Under the pieces are notes generated by a model. That model was not told the DNA's origin. It did not search any database and was given only the letters and a program-made list of their open reading frames with translations. Shown piece by piece: positions 13,592 to 25,193 of a DNA stretch of 64,000 nucleotides. The stretch's first letter is position 1. The number at the start of each line of letters is the position of its first letter. This stretch comes from Gorsachius magnificus (lineage: Eukaryota > Chordata > Aves > Pelecaniformes > Ardeidae). Position numbers and translations under genes: made by a program. The stretch is from positions 43,165,099 through 43,229,098 of the forward strand of contig CM067084.1 in assembly GCA_034008185.1 (NCBI GenBank). Reading direction: 5' to 3'.

Positions 13592-15693
13592 CTGTAAGAA
13601 CATAAAAACAATTTGAAAAATATACCACGAAAATGCCTTAGAACTAACTGCACAGGAAAAATGCATGAAGACGCTGCAAGTCATGAGAAATAGAAGAAAA
13701 TATACTTTTTTCATTAGAAAGCTCTCACAAGGGATGTATATTAGCTGAATCCATTTACCTCACTCAGCCTAGTACGACAATGTGGAAAAAATTTACTACA
13801 GACTCTCAGAAAAACACATTGTTCAGTAGGGTTGCCTAACTTTGTGGGAAGTCTAAAGGAATGCACCAACAGCATGCTTTTTTTGTGCTACAGCAGAATT
13901 ATTGTACTGGTACAGTAGTTCAAATCCTTGACATAAAATTTACCCAGATTTGGAAGAATTTCATAAGAGATGTCAGCTACAAATCATGGTGGCAAATAAT
14001 TTATGTTATTGCCTAAATAAGGTGCTTAAATTATCAACATAAAGGTTTAAGATTCTATAATATTGATGCTAGACTAAAATAAGCCTGTAATTTTGAAATG
14101 CAGCTGTGTTTCACATTAGTCCCGATCTTTCTGTGAAATACTTTGCAACCTATAAGCAAAGGAGGTATTTTTACATTTTTATATCGACCCAATACTTCTC
14201 AGAGTAATGAGAAAGAAGAATATAAGAGGCAAAGGTACACATTTTCCCTCACTGGCCATGTTTAGGTATCCATTCATCATTCAGGGTCATGACCGCACCT
14301 TTCTTCTTGCTAGAAAATATCTTGCATGAAAATTTTGCCCCATATCCATTTAACAGTTCAGTTGACAGAATTTCTCCAAAAACCTGAGGAGCTTAAGTTC
14401 AATTCCTTACACATATAGCTTTTCTAGAATGGCAGTGCTCTAATTCCCCTCCCTTAAAAACATTTCCCTGGTTTTGGCATTGGGGGTAAAGGAAAGTAGG
14501 CAGTAGGCAGCAAGCATGCCTATATGTTTCTTTTACCCTAATTTTTCCCTCTCCAAAGCTTCTTGATTATTTCTTGCTATAACTTCTGTTTAGCCTGCCA
14601 GAGACAGAGCTGCAGGGGGAGAGAGCGAGGAGGGAAATCAGACTCTGGCCCTATTTCTATGCTATTTAAAATGGTTCCAAATGCAAAATCTGACTAGTGG
14701 GCTAGTAACATGAAAAGTAATTTCAGAGATGAGGCACCTGGACTTTACGTTGTGCTTCAGTAAATATTTTAGTGTTTTATATTAAGTATTAATTTAATCA
14801 GGAACTGGAACCTTCTCATTATTTTCTTGTCTGAATTGTTCTAATGCAACTAGGGGAGGAGGAGACATCAGGGAATGAAAAGAAAAATCAAATTTAGAAA
14901 CCTTTGTGGGTTTTTTTTTTTTTTTTTTAATATCAGCACATTAGCAATTAACATGTCTCCCCTCATCAAAAGCTTATCTGACTCAAATTACATAACTACT
15001 CAACTAGATGCCAACTGTATGATTTTAAATCTGTTTCAGAAATTGTAATAGTTCTTAGTTAAATCATGGCAATATAAGCTTTCTGGCTCCATAAGAAATA
15101 CAGGAGCTATCTGGCATCTGCTTTTGTCACAGTCAATGTTTGCTTTTATAATTTAATATTATAATATTTCTCATGTTTGGTTTTTTCCCCCGTTTCATGT
15201 GAACATGAAGTTGGTCTGAATTCTGTTGAAGTTGCAATCCAAACTTGCTTCAGTTGTGGTGTCTATACTCTTGTGTTGTATGTATCTGGAGGGAGTAGGG
15301 CAGGGAGGAGGAGTTATTTGATTAGAGTGGAACAACTGCCAGTGCCTGTCAGGGTGACTCAGACAGCCTGGACATAATTGATTTAGCTTTACATTCTACT
15401 TGGGTCCAGAGAAAGAATCCTTTTTACTTGCTTTCCATCCATTTCTAGTGACAGAATACATGTTGTGACACTGAAGAATGATTATGTACCCAGATTGGCA
15501 GACTAACCTCCTTTTTGATATTAAATGTTTATAGGAATTTTAGCCCATCCCTTTCTCCCTGTCTAAGCTTGACAAGATGCTGCCCAATTGCACTGGAAGG
15601 AGGGAGGAAGGAGACTCCCTTGCCACTTATATATATCCATGCAAGTCACAAGCGTTTTCTTTTAACTGGAACTTAACCTGGCCACTGTTGTAG
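13592..15693. other. GLRA3 intron 4, proximal part
   Basis: Intron sequence between exon 5 and the CR1 copy at 15.7 kb. It contains an ~18-bp T-run near 14911-14928. No other feature recognised. Confidence 0.6.
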
Positions 15694-17423
15694 GGGATAG
15701 TAAGAAAAGTTTTATAAATACGTTAACAGCAAAAAGAGAACCAGGGAGAACCTCCATCCTCTAGTGGATGCAAGGGGGAACATTGCCACTAAAGACGAGG
15801 AAAAGGCTGGGATACTCAACACCTTCTTTGCCTCGGTCTTTAATGGCCCGATGAGTTATCCCCAGGGTACCCAGCCTCCCGAGCTGGAAGATGGGGACAG
15901 AGAGTGGAATAAACCCCCCATAATCCAGGAGGAAGCAGTCTTTGACCTGCTATGCCACCTGGACATCCACAAGTCTATGGGGCCGGATGGGATCCACCCA
16001 AGAGTGCTGAAGGAGCTGGCAGAGGAGCTTGCCAAGCCACTCCCTATCATTTATCAGCAGTCCTGGAGAACAGGGGAGGTCCCAGATGACTGGAGGTTGG
16101 CAAATGTGACACCTGTCTTCAAGAAGGGCTGGAAGGAGGATCCGGGGAACTACAGACCAGTCAGACTGACCTCAGTACTGGGGAAGATTATGGAGTGGTT
16201 TATCTTGAGTGTGCTCACCAGGCACATGGAGGACAATCGGGGGATCAGGCCCAGCCAGCATGGGTTCATGAAAGGCAGGTCTTGCCTAACCAACCTGATT
16301 TCCTTCTATGTCCAGGTGACCCACCTGGTAGATGAGGGAAAGGCTGTGGATGTTGTCTACCTGGACTTCAGCAAAGCCTTCGACACAGTCTCCCATAGCA
16401 TTCTGCTGGAGAAGCTGGCAGTTCATGGCCTAGATGGGTGTACTCTTCACTGGGTTAAAAACTGTCTGGATGGCCGAGCCCAGAGAGTCGTGGTGAATGG
16501 AGTTAAATCCAGTTGGTGGCCGGTCACAAGTGGTGTCCCCCAAGGCTCAGTCCTAGGGCCAGTCTTGTTTAATATCTTTATCAATGACCTGGATGAGGGG
16601 ATTGAGTGTGCCCTCAGTAAATTTGCAGACGACACCAAACTGGGTGGTAGTGTTGATGTGCTTGAGGGGAGGAGGGCTCTGCAGAGGGACCTGGACAGGC
16701 TGGATCGATGGGCTGAGGCCAACTGTATGAGGTTCAATCAAGGCCAAGTGCCGGGTCCTGCACTTTGGTCACAACAACCCCATGCAGCGGTACAGGCTTG
16801 GGGAAGAGTGGCTGGAAAGGTGCCTGGTGGAAAAAGACCTGGGGGCGTTGGTCAACAGCCAGCTGAATATGAGCCAGCAGTGTGCCCAGGTGGCCAAGAA
16901 GGCCAATGGCATCCTGGCCTGTATCAGGAATAGTGTGGCCAGCAGGAGTAGGGAAGTGATGGTGCCCCTGTACTCGGTGCTGGTGAGGCTGCACCTTGAA
17001 TACTGTGTTCAGTTTTGGGCCCCTCACTACAAGAAAGATGTTGCCTTGCTGGAACAGGTCCAGAGGAGAGCCACAAAGCTGGTGAGGGGTCTGGAACACA
17101 AGTCATACGAGGAGCGTCTGAGGGAACTGGGGTTGTTTAGTCTGGAGAAGAGGAGGCTGAGGGGAGACCTTATTGCCCTCTACAACTACCTGAAAGGAGG
17201 CTGTAGTGAGGTGGGGGTCGGCCTCTTCTCCCTGGTAACAGATGATAGGATGAGGGGTAATGGTTTGAAGTTGTGCCAGGGCAGGTTTAGGCTAGACATT
17301 AGGAAAAACTTCTTCTCCAAAAGGTTTGTCAGGCTCTGGAATGGGCTGCCCAGGGAGGTGGTTGAGTCCCCATTCCTGGAGGTATTTAGAAGAAGGATAG
17401 ATGAGGTGCTTAGGGACGTGGTA
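15694..17423 (+). mobile_element. CR1 LINE, truncated at both ends
   Basis: A CR1 copy of the same subfamily as 6401-7814 but reaching ~400 bp further 5', starting near GATAGTAAGAAAAG in the linker between endonuclease and RT. It ends abruptly at GGGACGTGGT (17423), inside the last codons of ORF2, and runs straight into AT-rich intron. The 3' UTR and terminal repeats present in the sister copy are absent. 5' truncation is normal for CR1; loss of the 3' end is not, and suggests a later deletion. It lies in GLRA3 intron 4, antisense to the gene. Confidence 0.93.
15764..17423 (+). pseudogene. CR1 ORF2 relic (reverse transcriptase with frameshifts)
   Basis: The frame from 15764 reads through [52 protein letters not shown], motif [23 protein letters not shown] and motif C FADD. 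An extra T at ~16738 (TTCAATCAAGG against TTCAACAAGG in the sister copy) then shifts the frame. The correct downstream frame resumes as a separate open stretch to ~17423, ending EVLRDVV without its stop. A second one-base loss just inside the 5' end (AAAAGTTTTATAAATAC, one T short for FYKY) also breaks the frame. It is non-functional. Confidence 0.9.
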
Positions 17424-18449
<1,026 letters not shown>

Positions 18450-18844
18450 TTAGCTTTTATTTTATTCCTTAGCCATGTAATCCCCTGTCCATCTGTGGAT
18501 AACAAAAGAATTATTTAGCTGAATGCCAGCATGATACCTATTTGTATTAGTGGGGGCACAATGGATAAGAATAAAGATGCATTTCAGGGCAACTGAAAAA
18601 ATTCCAGGCTAAGGAAATCCAACCTCTGTGTGCAGTTCATATAACTCCATATAACTCTACCCTTACAGTAGCTTTGCCTTTAAATCAAAATGAGAGAAGC
18701 TTAAAAAGAGTTTTGTGGAGTTACCTCTTTGTGCTCAACTCCTGATGGAGGCATTCCCACTTCCCTCTATTAGGCAGTGAGAATCTGTCCTACTGGAAGG
18801 AAACCTCAATTATTTCTTTTGTCTCTCTCTAATTCTTACATATT

Positions 18845-18905
18845 TTAGACACACCACTTAGACTTTCTGTGCCTCAGTTCCCTACTGAAAATTGTGTAAG
18901 CTATG
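18845..18905 (+). repeat. MIR SINE relic (3' half)
   Basis: The stretch CACTTAGACTTTCTGTGCCTCAG followed by TTCCCTACTGAAAATTGTG aligns by eye with the conserved MIR segment around CACTTAACCTCTCTGTGCCTCAG and the adjacent TTTCCTCATCTGTAAAATG. Only about 60 bp are recognisable. MIR elements predate the amniote radiation and survive at low copy in birds. Confidence 0.5.
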
Positions 18906-21687
18906 TGAGAAAGACACATGGCACTTTTCATAATTAGTACCATGGCGTGATGAAACCAGATCCAGGGATTCAGGGATTTGCACTTTACAGATGTAGAAAT
19001 AAAACTTCCCCCCCCCGCCCAAAGTAAGCCAAAACCCTTAGACACGCTTGTGCCTCTGTGTTCATAGAACCGAGCTTTTGGTGTCTTCTATGCAGCAAGA
19101 GGACATAATTCACCCTTATTTCTTTGCATGATGTCCCAAATGCCATGTAGTATCAGTTCCCTTTCCAAACTCCTGTATAAAATCGGAAGTCCAGGAAGAA
19201 GCAGGGTACGGGAGCAGTGATGGCTCTTACTGCCTGTCCCAACATGTGGACTTGTTGCACTGAAGTAAACATTTGCTCTAAACCTGGGGTACTGGGTGTG
19301 AGCACTGCAGCTCTTAGGACTTCATCTGCACTTCAGCCAAACCCAAGCTTTACCTTTTAATTTGTGTAACTTGAAGCATGTCTATTTATTTCACTTTTCT
19401 CTGTAGAATTTGATGAGTTTATGAATGGGATTACTTATAGAGTAAGGGACTTCTCATATATGTAAGACAGAACAGGTGAAAAATGCATAGCAGAAAGTTG
19501 AAATGAAAATGGAAGGTGGAGGAAGACGAATGGAGGAATCTGTTCCAGGTTATATTAAGCTATTCTGTATGTCATTTGGCCTAAAGTTTATTGGTTTAAA
19601 TTGTTTCCAACTTTAAAGATGAAAAAAATACTAGTTAAATTTTTCATTGAAGCAATTGAAGCTATTTTTCATTGTTCTGTCCCCTGAAAAGTCAGACTTA
19701 AATTGGCTCTCATTGTTCACTAAAAAAATTCTTAATCTATCAAAAGGAAAAAGGTACATTTGACTATTTTATGAAGGACAAGTATGAATCGTCTCAGTTT
19801 ATAATTACACATTGCGAGCATAAGGCTGAATTGCTTTAAACAAGTAGGGTGGTTTGATGCAAGCACAGAGACCAGAATTAAACTGCTGGAATTTATTTGT
19901 TTTCTTACAAGTGGATGCTATTCTCACATGCTACTTGCCTGGAGGGGTGACTCCTAACTCAAGTAGCTATGTCCTGGGGAGGCTCCCTGAGGGGAGAGAG
20001 AAATCATCATTTAAGTTGTGGTGACTTCTACAGCCACTTCTATTACCTCAAGGCTGCCATCGTCTGAACAGTTGCTATGCCCTGGTTCTACAGAATGAGA
20101 CTGATTTATGGGTCTGGCCTTGCTTCACTGTCCTTTGAAACCTTTAGCCACAGGGTGAACTTTCTTAAGAGTGTCAGGATACTGTTCATCTACTTCATAC
20201 AGCTCAATAAAATCAAAACTGGGAGATCAGGTACTTGCTTTTTGCTGTCCGTGTTGAGTCTGAGACCGTTATGGACTCCAGTACTAACATTCTGATTAGC
20301 AAGTTTGAGCACACAGTGAAATCTAAAATACTTATAGAATATGCTGATTTCTTTTCATTATACTGATACAGATAGAGATATATTCCCATAGCATACAGAA
20401 TATAGCTAGAATGCCTTATGGAAACTTTTGCACAAATCCTCAAGATATTAATTGCCTGACTCTCACTAGTTTCTTTAATGCATTTTTTAACAGGCACTGT
20501 ATGTGGAATCCTTCTAGGTCTGAGAGAGAGAGATATAAAAGAAACTTTCCAAAATATGCCCTTAATTTGAGCATTGCTTATCACTTGCTCTCATAATTTT
20601 TGAATGCTGTCATTTGAACCAATCATCAAATTTTTATGCATAAATGAATAATCTTCCAGGGCTCTACATATTGCAGTTTCAAATAGTATCATAATTTTGT
20701 CTAATATATCCATGTAAGTGAAATCTAGTTTTGTCTTTTGCATAATGTAGTCAAATAATTCTATTCTCGCTTTATTTGTTCTAGGTCACTGTAGAATTTT
20801 AACATGGAAATCTTACGGACTTTCCAAGAACACTGCTAAAAGTAAATTTGAAGCCACTATGAGAAATATTGTGAAGAATTTTGTTTTATACTCATAACTA
20901 TGGCAAATTTTTGTTCATGTCAGTTAAAGATCTGTATTGAAAAACACTTGAGTTTCTGGTGAAGTCATAAAAAATAGCATAGAAAGCAAATGCATTTACT
21001 AAAATCTGAAATACAAAGATCTGGTCATGAAGTTTCCACCAAATTATAAGAAAAATATAAAGATTTGTTTGAACATATTTTTACTAATTTTAGTAAGTAC
21101 ATATATCACAAGTGCTTGAAAATCAACCAAGAGCAAGGCCTCATACTTGTAGATTATGTGCATGCACAGACTAATAGCACCCCAATGGTTAGATTTCTCT
21201 CTTCCCAGGTTTCTGTGGCTGTTGCTAACAGCTCCATTGGACATAATGCTGGAAAAGAATTTTGCAGACAATGGCATGAACTGGAATTTACTTTGCTGTA
21301 ATGAAAGCTGAATATGATCCTTTCTACCTAAGAAGTTGTCACAGATGTACTGGGCAGACCTGCTCATGTGAAGGTTGAAGTGAGGAATGAAAATTAGCTG
21401 GATGACCTGGAGTAAAAGAAAGGCAGAACTAAAGAGAACTACTAGAGGCATGGGGGAACAGGGAATAATTTAAATGATTTCAGTAAATGTTACAAGGGAA
21501 AGGAATACATGTCAGGAATAGTAAGACTCAAGGCAGTCCTGGCCTAAACAAGTAACTAATATCTTGAAGAGCCATTTCAAAATAAGTATAATTTTGTAAC
21601 TGTAGTGGGCTATTTGTTTTATTGAATTTGTTTATCACCCCATAGGGAATGAGAGTATTTTGTCATAGTTATGTGTGTGTTATCATT

Positions 21688-21734
21688 TCTCTCCCTCCCT
21701 CCCATCCACTCCCCCTCTCCCCCCCTCCCCCCCC
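21688..21734. repeat. C-rich polypyrimidine tract (G-quadruplex potential on minus strand)
   Basis: A run of CTCCCTCCCTCCC followed by CCCCCTCTCC and long C-blocks. On the minus strand, the GLRA3 sense strand, this is a chain of G3-G8 blocks with 1-3 nt spacers that meets the usual G-quadruplex pattern. Confidence 0.7.
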
Positions 21735-22265
21735 ATCAGATGCTGAGTTATCAGGTGTTCAGGTGCTAGTGGAATAGTATTAGTAGTTTCATATTTCAAC
21801 ACAGCGTCCTTGGTACACCAACCTAAAAAGGAATGCTTTAGAGCATATGTCACATTTTGATTCTTGGGTAAATGAAAAACATCTGTGGCCTTTATTCTAC
21901 AAAATATTACATTTCCTTAAGCATTTTATCCTCAAAACATTTTGACTTCTTAATCTTGATGTAATTTGTTAAATAGGTTGCTTGCAACAGGCTAGTTAAA
22001 AGCCCTTAGGAATTTTACCTTTTATTGTTTTAATTTTTATGTAATGCTGTGGAAAATAAAAGTTAGACTTAAAACTAACTCCACAGCTGGAAGATAAAAT
22101 GGAAAACTAAGCAGAAAATAGTATTTTCTGCACCAGAGGAGGTCTGCACAATCCAGTATAATACTAAACTTGTTACTGCTATGGGACTAACATCTTTGGT
22201 TTGCAGTTTCTACGATGAGTTTTCCCCTCGCAACATATGTTTTCCTGGTTTGTCATAGCTTGAAT

Positions 22266-22287
22266 TTTTTTTTTTTTTTTTTTTTTT
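22266..22287. repeat. Poly-T tract
   Basis: Over 20 consecutive T in intron 3, read as an A-run on the GLRA3 sense strand. It is a simple repeat; no flanking retroelement was recognised. Confidence 0.8.
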
Positions 22288-22984
22288 ACTTTAGAAAATT
22301 TCACAAAAAGTGAAGGATGGTTTTGGATTTTTTTATGTTGATACAAAGGTAGTAAAATGTGAGGACTTGATGGATGCAGACGGTTTGTCATAGTTGTCTT
22401 CTCTTTAAAGTTTGCTTTCTTGTTCTCACTGCTGTACATGAAAAGCTATTATGTTACAAGACACTTTAATAGCTTTAATTTTTACTGGTGAGATCTTCTC
22501 AAGTTGCTATCTCAGTCTCTGAAAAATATGCAACTTGACATGCTTTTTATTGCCATGTTGACTAGTATAATCAGACAGGATGCCCTGTGGTAATAACATC
22601 TTTCCATTTTAAATTTGTTCACTGGCCTTAAGCACTATGGCACTTTAGGTAGCCTAATTACTTTGGGTAAATTGAAGGATTTTCCTTAGTTTTCCTTTGC
22701 ATATCTGAAAATTTCAGACTGGACCAAAAGCTATTAAGCTAGTTATTTTAATATGCCTTTGATGAAATTTCTCTAGTATAGAAACTCAGGTATTTAAATT
22801 TAAGACCCTCAAATTGGTAAGTCATGTTCCATGCAGGTTATCAATGTCATTCCCAAACCAAAGTAGGAGAAGACCCTTGATATTCACACTGACAGTTGAG
22901 AAATGTAAATATATCTTGTGTAATCTGAAGGATTCCCCTGTATTTCCTCATGTTTAGTAGCCGGAAATCCATGTTTACTGAGAT

Positions 22985-23235
22985 TATTTATGGTGAGGCC
23001 TCATCTGTAGTTACGCATATTCAGAAAAAGAATATATAGAAGAAAGTGCAAAGAAGAATTATTTAAGACTGGACAGTATAGCCAGTTCTGTAAGACTAGA
23101 CAGGAAAATTTAATTTCTTTAAACTGGTAATACAAGGGACTTGTATTATGACTCGATTGCAATCTGTAAATATATCGAAGGGTAATATTGGAGGAAGAAA
23201 CATTTTACGTCTAAAGGCAAGAACATCCTTAATTT
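22985..23235 (+). mobile_element. Degraded CR1/L2/L3-type LINE relic
   Basis: Three colinear patches translate to conserved parts of the C-terminal ORF2 region: ATGGTGAGGCCTCATCTG (MVRPHL, compare VRPHLEYC), GTGCAAAGAAGAATT (VQRRI), and GACTCGATTGCAATCTGTAA (DSIAICKYIEG, compare DLIAIYKYLKG). Spacing and order match the CR1 copies in this window, but frames are broken repeatedly, so the insert is old. Exact ends are not visible. Confidence 0.6.
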
Positions 23236-24612
23236 AAATGGGACTGAAATGGCTCATACTTTTCCTTATCAATACTAATAAATATTGGTCATCTTTTCAC
23301 CGGCATGATTTATTATTGCAAATAAGGGGACTCTATATTTTTTATCACATCTTTGCATTATATCAGGTCTGAACTGCAGCAAGGATAGTGCATATATCTA
23401 TGCTGTATGGCAGTTCAATTAATGAGTGGAAAAAAAATTGCAACAGACTCCATGCTCCACCATTAACTGTAACTCATTAATCTGTCAGAGATTTACCATA
23501 GTAGCTAATGAGAAATTAACTGTGATTTAAATTGATCGTTGAGTACTTAACTTTAATTGACATGTCAAATCTGTGTCAGAGTAACAAGATTTGACTAATG
23601 CCAAGCATCCCTAAGAACATGCTTTTCCATACTGAATAGCTGTAGGGCATTCATTACAAGAAACAATGTAGATACGCTGTTGATTATGATAAAGAGTTTG
23701 ACTCACAGAATCCTTCCTGATGCTCTGTCCCTGGATAATTCCATATGTGAAAGCTCTCTTTCCAGAACTGATCTTGGCAGTGGGTAAAACTAAGAGTGAC
23801 CTTGTTGTTCTCACTCTGGATTTACAGAACCCATAGAGCAACTGCAGTACTGCACCACTCCCTCAGTAAGAAGCAGCTTTGTGAATTTTCCAGAACCACA
23901 GAATTCCTCCCTCAGAAGGAAATGTCTTCCTTGATGGGCCTTAGGAGAAAGACTTCCTTCTGCAATTTTTCTTTCTAATCCTGTGACTCTTGCAATTTTG
24001 CTGCATAAGGGCAAATATTCAGTTCTGTGCATGAAGACATGGAAAACTTTCCTGTCTAGTCCTGCCTCAGGTTAGTTAGCTAAACACTATGTTGATGATT
24101 AGGATCTCTAGATCTGAGCCCTTGCAGGCTGAGGATGCTCTGTAAGGCCTGTTCAGTTCCTGGATAAAAGCTCTAATCCTAGACAAGTTTGAAAATTGTG
24201 GGTGCTGTTACCCCCTCCATTAGGTAGGACAGGCCGGATGGTTTGGGGATTTGGGTGAGGCTAACTCGCCTCTGATCTCAGGAAGCTTTAGGAAATCATT
24301 TGAGCTATTCAGAAAAGATTTTTGATGGGGTTTGGATGAAGAATTCTCTCTTTCTTTGTCCATGGATATATAAAAGCAGATATTAAGTTTTTCATTAATA
24401 GTTTTAATCTTTCTGGTTAGTTTGTTTAATGGTTTTGGTTTGTTGTTTGGTTTTGTCTGTTTTTCTTACGTTTCTGAACTACGAAGTATCCAGGTGGGTG
24501 TCCTGTGAATAGTTTTGTTAAAGTTTTATTTAAATTTTTCCTAATTCCTTTGCAGAGTTGGACTCCAGTAACTGCCCAGCAATACTCATATTGAAGTCAA
24601 TAGAAATAGAAC

Positions 24613-25188
24613 TGTCCTGGTTTCAGCTGGGATAGAGTTAATTTTCTTCATAGTAGGTAGCATAGTGCTGTGTTTTGGATTTAGGATGGGAAGAATGTTG
24701 ATAACACACTGATGTTTCTAGTTGCTTCCAAGTAGTGCTCAGACTACTCAAGGACTTTTTGAGCTTCTCCTGCTTGGCCAGGTGCATAACAAGCTGGGAG
24801 GGAGCACAGCCAGGACAGCTAACCCAAACTGACCAAAGGGGTATTCCATACCATATAACGTCATGCTTGGGGGGAGTTAGTTGGTCGGTTGTGGGGAGAG
24901 TGATCATGGCTTGGAAAGTGATTGCTGCTTGGGACGGGCTGGGCATCGGTCGGCAGGTGGTGAGCAATTACATTGTGCATCACTTGTTTTGTATATTCTA
25001 TATATTCTCTTACCATTATTATTGTTATTCTTTTCATGTATTAAACTGCCTCTGTCTCAACCCATGGGTCTTATTTACCCCCCCCCCCCCCCCCCCCAAT
25101 TCTCTCCCCCACCCCACTGAGGGGGGAGGGAGGGGAGTGAGCGAGTGGCTGTGTGGTGCTTAGTTGCCAGCCAGGTTAAACCACAACA
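24613..25188 (+). mobile_element. Solo LTR of an avian endogenous retrovirus (ERVL-like), copy 1
   Basis: 576 bp beginning TGTCCTGGTTTCAGC and ending ACCACAACA, flanked on both sides by the perfect 5-bp target duplication AGAAC (24608-24612 and 25189-25193). TG...CA ends and a 5-bp duplication mark a solo LTR, left after recombination removed the internal region. A polyadenylation-type ATTAAA lies at 25040, followed by a 20-base C-run and a short GC-rich inverted repeat (CCCCACCCCACTGAGGGGGGAGGG). Compared with copy 2, the promoter-side region containing CATATAA is missing, so the core promoter is probably damaged. It has no coding capacity and lies antisense in GLRA3 intron 3. I recall this family as common in Neoaves (TguLTR5-type); the exact name is uncertain. 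Confidence 0.88.
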
Positions 25189-25193
25189 AGAAC

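Noticed and set aside
13505..13714. 69-codon minus-strand open frame covering GLRA3 exon 5
   Set aside because: It reads the exon in the wrong frame; the frame that continues from exon 4 gives the conserved Cys-loop peptide and uses the canonical splice sites.
21044..21451. 135-codon minus-strand open frame in intron 3
   Set aside because: No recognisable domain; overlapped by an equally unconvincing plus-strand frame; likely chance.
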